From the NCBI RefSeq assembly GCF_029094545.1, contig NZ_CP117835.1, positions 2,832,001-2,896,000 on the forward strand: a stretch of DNA of 64,000 nucleotides. Reading direction: 5' to 3'. The notes under the pieces were generated by a model. That model worked only from the letters and a program-made list of their open reading frames with translations, did no database searches and was not told where the DNA came from. Position 1 is the stretch's first letter, and every line of letters begins with the position of its first letter. The position numbers and the translations under genes are program-made. Source of the DNA: Alkalihalophilus pseudofirmus (lineage in GTDB: Bacteria; Bacillota; Bacilli; Bacillales; Bacillaceae_D). Shown piece after piece: positions 37,226 to 47,793 of the stretch.

Positions 37226-38251
37226 TCACGTAAAATACTCGATTTTTGCTTCCGGGAAGAAGCGTTCGATATAGGATTGAATCGTCTCTCTCAAGGTAGT
37301 AGCTTCATCATCCTTATATACGTATTTACCTCTTCCGTATTTACCCCACTTATATTTTCGTTCTTCTTCATTCATTTCTAATTTCGATTTAGGGTAACGT
37401 TTTTGAATAACTCTTTTGGCTGTCTTCGTAAAACGGTGCTGAATCATTTCAAACGTTAGATCCTTTTTAGCATAGTGCGGCAAGGTCGCTTCAAGACGTT
37501 CAAATAAATCAAGGTATCCCGCCTCCCAATCCTCATGCAAAATTAAAGGGGCTACAATAAAACCTAACGGATAATCAGCCTTAGCCACCTTGCCTGCTGC
37601 CTCAATACGCTCAAGAAAGGAGGAAGTTCCTGGTTCAAAGCTCTTTATGACATGGTCTGAATTGACACTAAAACGAAACCTCGTATTTCCATTATGTTTT
37701 GCATCAAGTAAATGATCGACATGATTGTACTTCGTTACAAATCGAAGGCGGCCATTTTCTGTCTTGCCAATATGTTCAATCGTTTTCTTAAGTGAATGAG
37801 TGAGATGATCAATTCCAACAATATCTGATGTACAGGCCGCCTCAAAACGGGTAATTTCATCTCCTCTTTCTTTTATATACTTATCCGCACTTTCAAAAAT
37901 CTCATCTAAATTAACATACGTTCTAATGTATGGCTTATCACCAAGAGTGGTTTGCAGGTAACAGTAATGACAATGCCCCATACACCCTGTGGCAAGAGGA
38001 ATAGCATATTCTGCAGAAGGTTTTGAAGTATCAAACTTCAGCGTTTTTCTAACACCTACAACCAATGTTGATTTAGCATTTCGATATTTTTGCAGGTCAT
38101 TGTCTCCTGGAATGTTGCGTACTTGGTTATGTGAAGTCGTTTCTCTAATTTCAACATCCATTTTCTCAAACTTTTCTTTTAATGCTTTGCCGAGGGGATA
38201 TTCAAGAGCTCCCGGCTCAAAATAGACGAGCTGTGGTGAGAATGGTTTCAT
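37226..38251 (-). CDS. splB: Spore photoproduct lyase
   Basis: A 341-residue radical SAM enzyme that reverses the UV-induced spore photoproduct in DNA during germination. The [4Fe-4S] cysteines are C90, C94 and C97 in ATGCMGHCHYCYLQ, and the conserved C140 needed for hydrogen transfer is in FEAACTSDIVG. No splA is seen next to it; in B. subtilis splA-splB form an operon. Starts at 38251 with GAGGAGAGAACATG. It follows nrdJ on the same strand but behind a strong terminator, so it needs its own promoter. Confidence 0.95.
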   Translation of the reverse strand: MKPFSPQLVYFEPGALEYPLGKALKEKFEKMDVEIRETTSHNQVRNIPGDNDLQKYRNAKSTLVVGVRKTLKFDTSKPSAEYAIPLATGCMGHCHYCYLQTTLGDKPYIRTYVNLDEIFESADKYIKERGDEITRFEAACTSDIVGIDHLTHSLKKTIEHIGKTENGRLRFVTKYNHVDHLLDAKHNGNTRFRFSVNSDHVIKSFEPGTSSFLERIEAAGKVAKADYPLGFIVAPLILHEDWEAGYLDLFERLEATLPHYAKKDLTFEMIQHRFTKTAKRVIQKRYPKSKLEMNEEERKYKWGKYGRGKYVYKDDEATTLRETIQSYIERFFPEAKIEYFT

Positions 38252-38324
38252 GTTCTCTCCTCCTTTTCTTTTAGAATGTGCAAAAAAACAGCATTCATCA
38301 TGCCAGTATTTAGAACAAAAAAAA

Positions 38325-38351
38325 GAAGATGAGCCTTGTTAGCTCATCTTC
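38325..38351 (-). terminator. Terminator of nrdJ
   Basis: A perfect 10-bp stem GAAGATGAGC / GCTCATCTTC with a 7-base loop and eight T on the minus strand, just after the nrdJ stop. Confidence 0.9.
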
Positions 38352-38358
38352 ATCTTCA

Positions 38359-40932
38359 TTATAATCCACATTTCAACTGTGCACCGCAGCTTGTACATGT
38401 ATTACAGCCGCCAATATCTTCAACTGTACCCTCTCGGCAAACGGGACACGTATTCCCTACTTCTGAACCAAACGTCACATTTGTTGATCGAACTTCTGTA
38501 ATTGTATTAACGAGAACGACCTTTTTCTTTTCACCCTCAGCTTCCTCAGTTGTTTGTTCGAAAAGTTCTTTTTGTTCGAAATTATTTTCTTCGGCTTTGA
38601 GTGAAAGCACTTGAGCATCCCGGCTGCCATCGACATAAACGGTTCCGCCTTTAGCACCGCCGCGATATAGGCGCTCATAAACCGCTTGAACCTGCTCAAC
38701 TGTGTAGCCTTTAGGAGCATTAACGGTTTTAGATAATGAACTATCAACCCAACGCTGGATAATACACTGAACATCTGCATGAGCTTCTGGTGATAATTCC
38801 ATTGTAGAAATGAACCACTCTGGTAATTCGTCCGCAGAAGCCTCTGGGTGGCTGTTTAAGTACTCTTCCACAATTCCTGCTTTCACTTCGATAAATTTAC
38901 CAAGGCGTCCGCTTCGGAAATAAGAGAATGAGAAGTATGGCTCAAGACCTGTAGATACCCCCACCATCGTTCCTGTGCTGCCTGTTGGGGCAACCGTTAG
39001 TAAATGAGAATTGCGAATTCCATACGCCAGCACGCCTTCACGGATATCCTCAGGCATTTTTTTCATGTAGCCTGTATTAATGAATGCTTCTCGTAATGCT
39101 TTCGTCTCTTCTTCATTTTGACCAATTAAGTATGGGAAACTGCCTTTCTCTTTTGCTAACTCAATGCTTGTGCGATAAGCCGTCGTTGCAATCGTTTCGA
39201 ATACTTGATCAACTAATTGATTGCCTTTCTCTGATCCATAGACCGTCTCAGCGTAGATAAGCAGATCATGTAAACCCATTACTCCAAGTCCGACACGACG
39301 CTCTCCTTTTGCTTGCTTCGTATTATCCTCTAAGAAATACGGTGTAGCATCAATGACATTATCTTGCATACGTACGCCGACTTCAACCGTCCGTTTTAAT
39401 TTATCAAAGTTAACTGTTTTTGTTTCCTTATCAGCCATCTCTGCTAAGTTTATTGCAGCGAGATTACAAACAGAATACGGAGCAAGCGGCTGCTCTCCAC
39501 AAGGGTTAGTCGCGACTACTTTTTGTCCGTATGCCTTAGCGTTCGTCATGTCATTAGCATTGTCGATGAAGAAAATACCTGGTTCTGCACTATACGTGGC
39601 GCAAATATTAATCAGGTTCCATAGTTCTTTAGCTCGAATTAGGCGATAGGTTCGAACACCGTATCCCATCTCGCGCCATTCACGCACATCTCCGATTTCA
39701 TGCCATGTTTCATTGTAAGACTCCATTTCCTCCGCCGTATAATTTTCTACATCAGGGAAGCGAAGTGCGTACTCCTCATCGTTTTCAACAGCCTCCATAA
39801 ACTCTTTCGTTAACGTAATGGAGATATTAGCGCCTGTTAAAAACTCTGGGTTGTTGACCTTGTATGTTCCGCCTGTCATTAATTTATCTTCCGCTTCTTG
39901 AATGACTTTTGTATCAAAGCCTCCCTGCCCTTCAACATTCCTGAAGTTCACGATCCCTTGATACATTGCTTCTTCAACTGGAGAAAGCGGGGTGAAACTT
40001 AGTTTTTCTTTTACTAGGCGACGAATTTGTTCATCATTTGTCTGTTCTAATAAGAAACGCAAAATACGCGGATTCTGCATTTTAGATATGATGAATTCTA
40101 AAATATCAGGATGCCAATCAGCCAACATAATCATCTGCGCTCCGCGTCTTGACCCTCCCTGCTCAACTAAATGAGTAAGCTTGGCGATATCATCAAGCCA
40201 TGAAACTGAACCAGAAGATTTCCCATTCACGCCCCTTGCAAGCGTATTGCGCGGTCTTAGAGTTGATCCATTTGTTCCGACTCCGCCGCCTCGGCTCATG
40301 ATCTCCATCACTTGTTTACGATGCTCAGAAATCCCTTCACGTGAATCTTTAACAAAAGGCATTACATAACAATTGAAATATGTAACGTCTGTTTTAGCAC
40401 CTGCTCCGTAAAGAACTCGCCCTGCAGGAATGAAGTTCATATTGACTAACTCGCTGTAAAACTGTTCAAAAGACTCTTGGCGACGCGCTGCATCTTCTTC
40501 GACTGATGCCAAACCGGTTGCATTACGCTTAGCAATTTGCTCATAGAACAACTCTAACGGCTTTTCAATTGTATCTAGTGAACGTGTTACGAGGCCGCTT
40601 TCTGCCTCTTCCCCTTCTAATACCCCGCGGAACTCTTCATCTACAAGAACTTTCGCTTTGTTATCTTCGCGGTTTAATTCAACCACAAAACCAAATCCTC
40701 TTGCTGGGAACTTAGGGTCTGCTTTAACAGTTAATACAACAAAATCTCCTACAGCTAATGTTTTCTTCTCCGTATCCTTAAACGTATAACGGTCAAGCAT
40801 AACAAGTCTAGACACACCCTTTTTCGTTATGTGCATGTCTTCCGTTATTGGATGAACTTGTGAAAATTGTGCAATGTCTTTATTTAATTTCTCCACATTG
40901 ACACGCATCACGTTCGCCATCGTCATCGCCAT
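38359..40932 (-). CDS. nrdJ: Vitamin B12-dependent ribonucleoside-diphosphate reductase (class II)
   Basis: An 857-residue adenosylcobalamin-dependent reductase that makes deoxyribonucleotides with or without oxygen. Motifs: GAGAKTDVTYFNCYVMPF, MEIMSRGGGVGTNGSTLRPRN, the active-site loop EPGIFFIDNANDMTN...NPCGEQPLAPYSVCNLAAIN, LGVMGLHDLLIYAETVYGSEKG, and the VAPTGSTGTMVGVS signature. The C terminus carries a cysteine cluster (CPVCREGTVEDIGGCNTCTSCG) that can shuttle reducing equivalents. Starts at 40932 behind AAAGGAGGAGACGTGA. Paired NrdR boxes upstream indicate control by NrdR. No NrdAB or NrdEF is present in the window. Confidence 0.95.
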   Translation of the reverse strand: MAMTMANVMRVNVEKLNKDIAQFSQVHPITEDMHITKKGVSRLVMLDRYTFKDTEKKTLAVGDFVVLTVKADPKFPARGFGFVVELNREDNKAKVLVDEEFRGVLEGEEAESGLVTRSLDTIEKPLELFYEQIAKRNATGLASVEEDAARRQESFEQFYSELVNMNFIPAGRVLYGAGAKTDVTYFNCYVMPFVKDSREGISEHRKQVMEIMSRGGGVGTNGSTLRPRNTLARGVNGKSSGSVSWLDDIAKLTHLVEQGGSRRGAQMIMLADWHPDILEFIISKMQNPRILRFLLEQTNDEQIRRLVKEKLSFTPLSPVEEAMYQGIVNFRNVEGQGGFDTKVIQEAEDKLMTGGTYKVNNPEFLTGANISITLTKEFMEAVENDEEYALRFPDVENYTAEEMESYNETWHEIGDVREWREMGYGVRTYRLIRAKELWNLINICATYSAEPGIFFIDNANDMTNAKAYGQKVVATNPCGEQPLAPYSVCNLAAINLAEMADKETKTVNFDKLKRTVEVGVRMQDNVIDATPYFLEDNTKQAKGERRVGLGVMGLHDLLIYAETVYGSEKGNQLVDQVFETIATTAYRTSIELAKEKGSFPYLIGQNEEETKALREAFINTGYMKKMPEDIREGVLAYGIRNSHLLTVAPTGSTGTMVGVSTGLEPYFSFSYFRSGRLGKFIEVKAGIVEEYLNSHPEASADELPEWFISTMELSPEAHADVQCIIQRWVDSSLSKTVNAPKGYTVEQVQAVYERLYRGGAKGGTVYVDGSRDAQVLSLKAEENNFEQKELFEQTTEEAEGEKKKVVLVNTITEVRSTNVTFGSEVGNTCPVCREGTVEDIGGCNTCTSCGAQLKCGL

Positions 40933-41089
40933 TCACGTCTCCTCCTTTAATTAAACCACTAAAACATTTATTAAAAACTAAATTGAAATAAACTCAATCA
41001 AAATAAACTCAACAATAATGGAATTGCCAGGTGCATGTCCTTGTCTAAGTTTTTATTCTTGGGTAAGTCTACCACAGTTCTATACCCTG

Positions 41090-41138
41090 ATTCAATATAT
41101 AGTATTCCTTTTTCGGAAATAAACACTATATATTGTGT
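41090..41138 (-). promoter_or_regulatory. Paired NrdR boxes upstream of nrdJ
   Basis: Two palindromes of the NrdR type, core CWATATATWG: CAATATATAG at 41093-41102 and ACACTATATATTGTGT at 41123-41138. Their centres are 33 bp apart, about three helical turns, which is the usual arrangement for NrdR. They lie about 160-205 bases upstream of the nrdJ start and 260-310 upstream of dat. The rest of the 40933-41399 gap contains no ORF. Confidence 0.8.
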
Positions 41139-41340
41139 TAAATTAAATTTTATCCTAATTTGTCAAACTTGAAACAGCTAAAAAAGACAAGCATATATGA
41201 GTTTAACAGATATTTAATTTGATTTTCCCGTTAATTTGAACCAATTTCTCTCTTGCCAAAGATAGGACAAAAGTCAAACCCTTATCTGCTCTCAATTCGA
41301 CAAAGCGAGAGAAAATGATTGACAAAATTTTTTTTGGATG

Positions 41341-41367
41341 TTCAGATAATGAGGATAACTATCTGAA
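41341..41367 (+). promoter_or_regulatory. Inverted repeat in the dat leader
   Basis: TTCAGATA and TATCTGAA (perfect 8-bp arms, 11-base spacer) lie 33 bases before the dat start, close to a TTGACA at 41319. It could be an operator or a leader hairpin. No regulator can be named. Confidence 0.4.
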
Positions 41368-41399
41368 AATCTGAATTACTAGAGCTGGAGGTTTTACTT

Positions 41400-42233
41400 A
41401 TGAAATATGTTCTCATTGACCAAGATATTGTACCTAAAGAAAAAGCCGGCATAGACTTTGATGATCGCGGCTATCATTTTGGTGACGGAATTTATGAAGT
41501 TATTCGTATATATAACGGCAAACCATTTACGATAAATCAACATCTAGATCGTCTTTATGAGAGCGCAAAAAAACTTGATATCCCTCTCTCAACAACGAGA
41601 GAGACGTTTACTGAGCTTATAAATGAATTGATTATAAAAAATACCATTGAAACAGGAATTGTCTATATTCAATTAACACGCGGCTTACAGCCAAGGAACC
41701 ATTTATACCAACGTGAAATCTCACCCGTTCTAACTGGTTTTGCTGAAAACCTAGAGCGTAAAGAAGAGCTATTAACTAACGGAGTCGACTTATGGCTCAC
41801 AAAAGATATCCGTTGGCTGCGCTGTGACATTAAAACGATAAACTTACTTGGTAACATAATGGCAAAGCGAGAAGCAGCTGATCACAATTGCCATGAAGCC
41901 ATCATGCACAGAGATGGTACAGTGACTGAGGGCTCGTCATCAAACCTGTTCCTAATAAAAGATTCCACCCTCTATACTCATCCTGCCACAAACTTAATTT
42001 TAAACGGCATCACTAGACAAGTTGTAATCAAGCTTGCTAAAGAAGCTGGGCTGCATGTAGTAGAAGAAGCCTTCCCAGTCGATGTACTAGCGATTGCAGA
42101 TGAAGCTTTTATAACTAGCACAACGATGGAAGTAACCCCTGTTCGGTCGATTACAGGTGATGTCTCAGCAACGCTTGAGATTGGTCCTATCACAAGACAG
42201 CTGCAAGAAGCCTTCAAGCAGCTGCTGCCATAA
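41400..42233 (+). CDS. dat: D-amino-acid (D-alanine) aminotransferase
   Basis: A 277-residue PLP enzyme of fold type IV that makes D-glutamate from D-alanine and 2-oxoglutarate for peptidoglycan or poly-gamma-glutamate. Features: MKYVLIDQDIVPKEKAGIDF, RGYHFGDGIYEVIR, the catalytic K145 in RCDIKTINLLGN, and the PLP-phosphate contacts TEGSSSNLFLI and GITRQVVIKLA. The pattern fits D-AAT better than branched-chain aminotransferase. Start at 41400 after GGAGG. It is not in this region in B. subtilis, where the homologue (yheM) lies elsewhere. Confidence 0.92.
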   Translation: MKYVLIDQDIVPKEKAGIDFDDRGYHFGDGIYEVIRIYNGKPFTINQHLDRLYESAKKLDIPLSTTRETFTELINELIIKNTIETGIVYIQLTRGLQPRNHLYQREISPVLTGFAENLERKEELLTNGVDLWLTKDIRWLRCDIKTINLLGNIMAKREAADHNCHEAIMHRDGTVTEGSSSNLFLIKDSTLYTHPATNLILNGITRQVVIKLAKEAGLHVVEEAFPVDVLAIADEAFITSTTMEVTPVRSITGDVSATLEIGPITRQLQEAFKQLLP

Positions 42234-42245
42234 CAAAATAAATAG

Positions 42246-42274
42246 AAAAGGCCCTGGCAGATTCCAGGCCTTTT
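42246..42274. terminator. Bidirectional terminator between dat and lipM
   Basis: AAAAGGCCCTGG / CCAGGCCTTTT with one bulged base and a 6-base loop; T-rich on both strands. Confidence 0.8.
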
Positions 42275-42277
42275 CTA

Positions 42278-43117
42278 TTATTTACGGTAGTTCCAGCTAT
42301 CTTGTTCATACCTTTCCCGAGCAATTTTCCATACTTCTGCTTCCTCATCCATAGTTAATGAATAAGGTTCAAGAGTAATGCCTAACCCTTTTTCAAAACC
42401 ATAATGAAAGGCCTCTTTTGCCTCCTCCATTGTAAGAGGGGTTTTGCGAAGAGCATTTATTGCCACTGCTTTATTTTTAAAGTTTTTCTGCATTCTTTCA
42501 CGTACACGTTCACTTGGATAATTAAACAGGTCAAATAGCTTATCCTCATCAATATCTAAGATAATTGAGCCGTGCTGCAAAATAACTCCTTTTTGCCTCG
42601 TTTGAGCACTCCCTGCCACTTTTCTGCCTTCTACAACCAGTTCATACCAAGAAGGCGCATCAAAACAAACAGCTGAGCGAGGGTTTTTCAACGCATTTTT
42701 TTCTTCATCTGTACGAGGTACCGCAAAATAAGCATCAAGTCCTACTTTTTTAAACCCTTCTAGAATACCTTCTGAGATCACACGATACGCCTCAGTAACA
42801 GTCGCTGGCATTTCAGGATGGTCTTCTGAAACAATCACACTATATGTAAGTTCTTGATCATGCAGAACTCCACGTCCTCCGGTAGGCCTTCTGACAAATC
42901 CTAACCCATAATCCTTAACTGCCTGCATATTAACTTCTTTTTCTACTTTTTGAAAGTAACCAATGGAGAGAGTTGCAGGGTTCCACCCGTAAAATCTGAT
43001 GGTCGGTGGTATCTTCCCTTTACTATGCCAGTCTAGCAACGCTTCATCTAAAGCCATATTATAAGCAGGTGAACAATTACCCGAATCAATAAAACGCCAT
43101 GTTTCATTCATATTCAT
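42278..43117 (-). CDS. lipM: Octanoyltransferase LipM (octanoyl-ACP:GcvH transferase)
   Basis: A 279-residue member of the lipoate ligase/biotinyl transferase fold that moves octanoate from ACP to GcvH, the first step of lipoate synthesis in Bacillus. It has [19 protein letters not shown], the nucleophilic cysteine in [15 protein letters not shown] (about residue 150) and [22 protein letters not shown]. Two possible starts (43117 and 43111) lie near a weak AAGAAG site. It is next to yqhL and the gcv operon, whose H protein it serves, and supports the lipoylated Bkd complex. Confidence 0.93.
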   Translation of the reverse strand: MNMNETWRFIDSGNCSPAYNMALDEALLDWHSKGKIPPTIRFYGWNPATLSIGYFQKVEKEVNMQAVKDYGLGFVRRPTGGRGVLHDQELTYSVIVSEDHPEMPATVTEAYRVISEGILEGFKKVGLDAYFAVPRTDEEKNALKNPRSAVCFDAPSWYELVVEGRKVAGSAQTRQKGVILQHGSIILDIDEDKLFDLFNYPSERVRERMQKNFKNKAVAINALRKTPLTMEEAKEAFHYGFEKGLGITLEPYSLTMDEEAEVWKIARERYEQDSWNYRK

Positions 43118-43309
43118 CGCTTCTTTCTGTATGCTATCATCTAAAGTTCCAACCTAGTGTAACAAAATCACTAAAGAGAGCCAAGTAGGTTGCTTTGATA
43201 TTCTGTGACTAATTAACATCGATTCACATATAGCAATTGCTAATTCCTGTCTAGATAGATATAATTTAATGAGAAATGATGTATTTGTAGAAGGAGTGTA
43301 CGTAGATTT

Positions 43310-43687
43310 ATGATGATTTACTTATGGCTGATTCTTTTAGCACTAGTGGTGTATGCAGTATTTAAACGTTTCTATACGCCTAAATACTTAACTACATTAA
43401 CACAGGAAGATTTCATTAAAGGGTATCGAAAGGCGCAATTAATCGATGTACGTGAACCACGTGAATATGAGGGCGGGCATATTCTAGGCTCAAGAAACAT
43501 TCCTATGTCCCAGTTACGTCAGCGCGCCAATGAAGTCCGTACCGACCAGCCTGTATATCTTTATTGCCAATCAGGAGCTAGAAGCAGACAAGCTGCTCAA
43601 TTCCTTAAAAAGAAACGCGGTGTGGAAGATCTCTATCACCTTCAAGGCGGCTTCAAAAAATGGACAGGCAAAATCAAGAAAAAATAA
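43310..43687 (+). CDS. yqhL: Rhodanese-like membrane-anchored protein YqhL
   Basis: A 125-residue protein: one N-terminal membrane segment (MMIYLWLILLALVVYAVFKRF) and a single rhodanese domain with the active-site loop YLYCQSGARSRQAAQFL, in which the cysteine is intact, followed by YHLQGGFKKWTGKI. It could be a sulfur carrier or a sulfur transferase; the substrate is not known. Transcribed divergently from lipM and toward gcvPB, with a shared terminator. The same neighbours occur in B. subtilis. Confidence 0.88.
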   Translation: MMIYLWLILLALVVYAVFKRFYTPKYLTTLTQEDFIKGYRKAQLIDVREPREYEGGHILGSRNIPMSQLRQRANEVRTDQPVYLYCQSGARSRQAAQFLKKKRGVEDLYHLQGGFKKWTGKIKKK

Positions 43688-43695
43688 GCATAAAG

Positions 43696-43721
43696 AAAGA
43701 GGCTGATATATCAGCCTCTTT
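43696..43721. terminator. Bidirectional terminator between yqhL and gcvPB
   Basis: AAAGAGGCTGA-TATA-TCAGCCTCTTT, an 11-bp perfect stem with T-rich flanks on both strands, just before the gcvPB stop. Confidence 0.88.
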
Positions 43722-43724
43722 TAT

Positions 43725-45185
43725 TTATGCTTTTTGATACCTAAGGATTGGCTTTCTCGCAGCAGTCGTCTCATCTAAGCGGCTGATAACCGTATGATGA
43801 GGAGCTTCTTGGACTACTTCTGGACTTTCTTCTGCTTCTCTTGCTATTTGAATCATCGCATCCACAAATTCATCAAGCGTTTCTTTTGACTCTGTTTCAG
43901 TCGGCTCAAACATCATGCACTCCTCTACATTGAGCGGGAAGTAGATGGTCGGAGGATGATAGCCAAAGTCTAGAAGGCGTTTGGCCATATCGAGCGTTCT
44001 TACACCGAGCTTCTTTTGTCTGCGTCCTGATATAACAAATTCATGTTTACAATGCTGTGTATACGGCAGATCGAAATGCGGCTCTAGTCTGCGCATCATG
44101 TAATTAGCATTTAACACGGCATATTCAGAGACCTTTCTCAACCCTTCTGGTCCCATTGTACGGATATACGTATACGCCCGTACATTGATCCCGTAATTTC
44201 CATAATACGGCTTCACTCGTCCAATCGACTTCGGACGATCATATTCAAAGCGGTACGTATCCTGTTCTTTCACTAAAACAGGTTTAGGTAGAAATGGAAT
44301 CAATTCTTTTTTCACTCCGACAGGACCAGATCCAGGGCCGCCGCCTCCGTGAGGACCAGTAAACGTCTTATGCAGGTTTAAATGGACCACATCAAAGCCC
44401 ATATCACCCGGCCTTGCTATTCCTAGAATCGCATTTGAATTGGCTCCGTCGTAATAAAGTTTACCGCCGGCGTCATGAATAATGGCAGCCATTTCTTCGA
44501 TATAGGTTTCAAAAAGACCTAATGTGTTAGGGTTTGTCAGCATTAATGCCGCCGTATCAGGTCCTACCACTTCTCTTAAGTGATCAAGATCTACGAGTCC
44601 CTCTCCATTGGTTCGAACCGTAATCGACTCAAAACCTGCTACAGTCGCTGAAGCCGGGTTTGTCCCATGCGCTGAGTCGGGCACAATAACTTTTGTACGC
44701 TCGGTGTCGCCATTCGCTTCATGAAAGGCACGGATCATCATTAATCCAGTCCATTCCCCATGAGCCCCAGCAGCTGGCTGAAGCGTCACTTCATCCATCC
44801 CTGTAATCTCAGCAAGAGAAGTTTGCAGGTCATATAGTAATTCAAGGGACCCTTGAACCTGATCTTCCGCCTGATATGGGTGAACATAAGCTAGCCCCTC
44901 ATAACGAGCGACATTTTCATTAATTTTAGGATTGTACTTCATCGTACATGACCCTAATGGGTAAAAACCTGAATCTACACCATGATTACGAGTAGACAGG
45001 GCAGTATAATGACGCATAATCTGAAGCTCTGACACCTCTGGCAGTTCAGCTGCCTGCTCTCGAATAAATTCCTCAGGCAATAACGCCTCCAGTGACTCAC
45101 AAGGAATATCAAGGTCAGGCAAGCTATGCCCGACTCTGCCTTCTTTACTTAATTCAAAAATGAGCGGCTGGTCTTGACTGTTCAT
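43725..45185 (-). CDS. gcvPB: Glycine dehydrogenase (decarboxylating) subunit 2
   Basis: The 486-residue PLP-containing half of the split P protein, which decarboxylates glycine and passes the methylamine to lipoyl-GcvH. Motifs: [53 protein letters not shown] and the PLP lysine in [20 protein letters not shown]. It overlaps gcvPA by 4 bases. The split into PA and PB is normal for Bacillus. Confidence 0.96.
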   Translation of the reverse strand: MNSQDQPLIFELSKEGRVGHSLPDLDIPCESLEALLPEEFIREQAAELPEVSELQIMRHYTALSTRNHGVDSGFYPLGSCTMKYNPKINENVARYEGLAYVHPYQAEDQVQGSLELLYDLQTSLAEITGMDEVTLQPAAGAHGEWTGLMMIRAFHEANGDTERTKVIVPDSAHGTNPASATVAGFESITVRTNGEGLVDLDHLREVVGPDTAALMLTNPNTLGLFETYIEEMAAIIHDAGGKLYYDGANSNAILGIARPGDMGFDVVHLNLHKTFTGPHGGGGPGSGPVGVKKELIPFLPKPVLVKEQDTYRFEYDRPKSIGRVKPYYGNYGINVRAYTYIRTMGPEGLRKVSEYAVLNANYMMRRLEPHFDLPYTQHCKHEFVISGRRQKKLGVRTLDMAKRLLDFGYHPPTIYFPLNVEECMMFEPTETESKETLDEFVDAMIQIAREAEESPEVVQEAPHHTVISRLDETTAARKPILRYQKA

Positions 45186-46525
45186 ACTAACGCCCCCAAT
45201 TCTTTTGCAAATTGATCGATTTCTTCTTTCGTACGCACTTCAGTTACACATACAAGCATGTGATCTTGATATTCACGATAATAGAACCCTAAATCATAAC
45301 CCCCAATAAAGCCTTTATCTAATAAACCCTGATTTATTTCTTCTATCGGCTTCCCGAGCTTAATGATAAATTCATTGTACGACGGAGCTCCTTCGAGAAC
45401 CTCTACACCATTTTCTTTCAATTGCTTTTTCGCGTAGGCAGCCTTCTGCAGATTCTGATAGGCTGCTTCTTTCATTCCAGCCTTTCCAAGCGCAGTCATA
45501 GCAACAGAAGCAGCCAGAGCATTAAGTGCCTGATTGGAACAAATATTAGACGTCGCCTTTTCCCGGCGGATATGCTGCTCACGTGCCTGCAATGTCAAGA
45601 CAAATCCACGCTGTCCATTTTCATCAGTTGTCTGTCCGACAAGACGGCCAGGCACTTTTCTCATTAACTTTTTCGTCGTAGCAAAGTATCCGCAATGAGG
45701 TCCCCCGTATTGGGGTGCAATACCAAATGGCTGAGCGTCCCCAACAACAATATCTGCCCCGTATTCACCTGGTGATTTTAGGAGACCTAGCGCCATTGGG
45801 TTGCTTGATACGACAAACATTGCTTTATCAGAGTGTGTAATTTCCTCAATCTTATCAAGTGATTCTAAGTTTCCGAAGAAATTTGGGTACTGTACAATCA
45901 CACACGCAGTATCTTCACTGTATGCTTTTTTCAGTGCATCAAGATCAGTCACACCATCAGCCACATCAACCTCAACTACATTTAATCGCTGCCCGTAAGC
46001 ATTTGTCTTCAGTACTTCTCTTGCTTCTGGATGGACGGCTTTTGAAACGAGTATTGTTTTCTTTTTTGTTTGACCAGCACTCATCATTGCCGCTTCCGCT
46101 AGTGCAGTTGGGCCATCATACATAGATGAGTTAGCGAGGTCCATTCCTGTTAGTTCACTAATCATCGTCTGAAATTCAAAAATAGCCTGCAGTTCTCCTT
46201 GGGAAATTTCCGGTTGATAAGGAGTATACGCAGTGTAAAATTCAGAGCGGGATATTACATGATCAACGATTGAAGGAATATAATGCTCATATACTCCAGC
46301 ACCTAAGAAAGACGTTTTTTGTTTAAGGGAAACATTCTTTGCTGCCAAACCTTGAAAATATTTCACAAGTTGAGGCTCTTTTAATGCTTTAGGGATCGTT
46401 AATTCCCCTTTAAATCGTATCGCTTCTGGAATATCTGAAAATAATTCTTCAATGCTGTCGACCCCAATAGTATGAAGCATATCTTTTTGATCTTGTTCGG
46501 TCATAGGTAAATAGCGATTCGTCAT
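45182..46525 (-). CDS. gcvPA: Glycine dehydrogenase (decarboxylating) subunit 1
   Basis: The 447-residue N-terminal half of the split P protein, which pairs with GcvPB but lacks the PLP lysine. Motifs: [48 protein letters not shown], the [22 protein letters not shown] segment and [15 protein letters not shown]. Starts at 46525 with GGAGGAG upstream and lies 58 bases after gcvT. Transcription depends on the glycine riboswitch before gcvT. Confidence 0.96.
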   Translation of the reverse strand: MTNRYLPMTEQDQKDMLHTIGVDSIEELFSDIPEAIRFKGELTIPKALKEPQLVKYFQGLAAKNVSLKQKTSFLGAGVYEHYIPSIVDHVISRSEFYTAYTPYQPEISQGELQAIFEFQTMISELTGMDLANSSMYDGPTALAEAAMMSAGQTKKKTILVSKAVHPEAREVLKTNAYGQRLNVVEVDVADGVTDLDALKKAYSEDTACVIVQYPNFFGNLESLDKIEEITHSDKAMFVVSSNPMALGLLKSPGEYGADIVVGDAQPFGIAPQYGGPHCGYFATTKKLMRKVPGRLVGQTTDENGQRGFVLTLQAREQHIRREKATSNICSNQALNALAASVAMTALGKAGMKEAAYQNLQKAAYAKKQLKENGVEVLEGAPSYNEFIIKLGKPIEEINQGLLDKGFIGGYDLGFYYREYQDHMLVCVTEVRTKEEIDQFAKELGALV

Positions 46526-46583
46526 GTTGCTAGCTCCTCCTCATCCTTATAGACACTTCTTGTGCACACATTCTCTTACTCAC

Positions 46584-47681
46584 TTATGAACGTTTATAAA
46601 ATGGTGTTTTTACAACAATTGCCTTTAGCGTTTTTTTACGCACTTGAACGTACACTTCTGTCCCTGCTTCCTTATACTCACTGTCTATAACAGCTAGTCC
46701 TACATTTTTTTTAAGTGTAGGGGACTGTGTTCCTGTTGTGACAAAGCCAATCTGTTTATCATTTGCTAATACTTCATACCCTGTCCGCGGGATTCCCTTA
46801 TCAACCATTTCAAGACCAACGAGTTTTCTTTTAAGCCCTTCTTCTTTTTGCTTTTTCAATGCGTCCTTGCCAATAAAGTGTTCTTCCTTGCCTACCTTAA
46901 CTGCAAATCCTATACCAGCTTCAAGAGGGGAGATCTCACTTGTTAATTCTTGGCCATAAAGAGGCAGCTTCGCTTCAAATCTCAACGTATCACGCGCTCC
47001 TAACCCGCATGGCACTAACCCTTTACTGCTTCCTGTCTCAAGCAGCCTGCTCCATAATTCAGCTGCCTGCTCCGCCTGCAAATAAATTTCAAACCCATCC
47101 TCGCCCGTATAGCCAGTTCTAGACACTAACGCCTTTATACCAGATAGATCGACATCATGTTGAAAGCGAAAAAAGGGTATGTCACTTAAGTCTTGATCTG
47201 TAAGTGTCTGCAAGATCTCTTCTGCAATTGGTCCCTGTATCGCTAATTGAGCAATATCGTCTGAAATATTATTCACTTCAACACCAGCGATTTTATGTTG
47301 ATTGAGCCAATCCATATCCTTATCAATATTAGAAGCATTAATGACGAGCAAGTAATCGTCTTCCGATTTTCTATAGATAAGGAGATCATCAACAGTCCCC
47401 CCATTCGGATAGCACATAGCGGTGTATTGTGCTTGATTATCCACCAGTTTGCTAACATCATTTGTCATCATCTTTTGTAAGTAGGCTAACGCATTTTCTC
47501 CTTTAACCTCGACTTCGCCCATATGAGATACGTCAAATAATCCTGCTTTTGTTCTGACTGCTTCATGTTCTTCTTTAATGCTTGAAAATTGAACAGGCAG
47601 ATCCCATCCGCCGAAATCAATCGTTTTAGCTCCTGCTTTTTGATATTCTTCAAATAAAGGGGTGCGCTTTAACGTTGTCAT
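46584..47681 (-). CDS. gcvT: Aminomethyltransferase (glycine cleavage T protein)
   Basis: A 365-residue tetrahydrofolate-dependent enzyme that releases ammonia from the GcvH-bound methylamine. Motifs: [46 protein letters not shown] with the catalytic aspartate region, [16 protein letters not shown] and [22 protein letters not shown]. Two adjacent ATG codons follow AAAGGAGG; I take the second (47681), 6 bases away. First gene of the gcvT-gcvPA-gcvPB operon. Confidence 0.96.
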   Translation of the reverse strand: MTTLKRTPLFEEYQKAGAKTIDFGGWDLPVQFSSIKEEHEAVRTKAGLFDVSHMGEVEVKGENALAYLQKMMTNDVSKLVDNQAQYTAMCYPNGGTVDDLLIYRKSEDDYLLVINASNIDKDMDWLNQHKIAGVEVNNISDDIAQLAIQGPIAEEILQTLTDQDLSDIPFFRFQHDVDLSGIKALVSRTGYTGEDGFEIYLQAEQAAELWSRLLETGSSKGLVPCGLGARDTLRFEAKLPLYGQELTSEISPLEAGIGFAVKVGKEEHFIGKDALKKQKEEGLKRKLVGLEMVDKGIPRTGYEVLANDKQIGFVTTGTQSPTLKKNVGLAVIDSEYKEAGTEVYVQVRKKTLKAIVVKTPFYKRS

Positions 47682-47756
47682 CATTGTCCTCCTTTGTGTT
47701 AAAACAAACACTATTCAGAAATTTGATTATGAAGATAGGCTGGGTAAACAAAAAAA

Positions 47757-47793
47757 GGACAGGGCTATACACATACGATGTATAACCCTGTCC
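47757..47793 (-). terminator. Regulated terminator of the glycine riboswitch
   Basis: A 15-bp stem (GGACAGGGCTATACA / TGTATAACCCTGTCC, one wobble on the minus strand) with a 7-base loop, followed by seven T on the minus strand. Its GGACAGGG arm is shared with the closing helix of aptamer II. Confidence 0.92.

Noticed and set aside
41319-41350. TTGACA and GATAAT upstream of dat as a sigma-A promoter
   Set aside because: The spacer is 20 bases, too long for a standard promoter.
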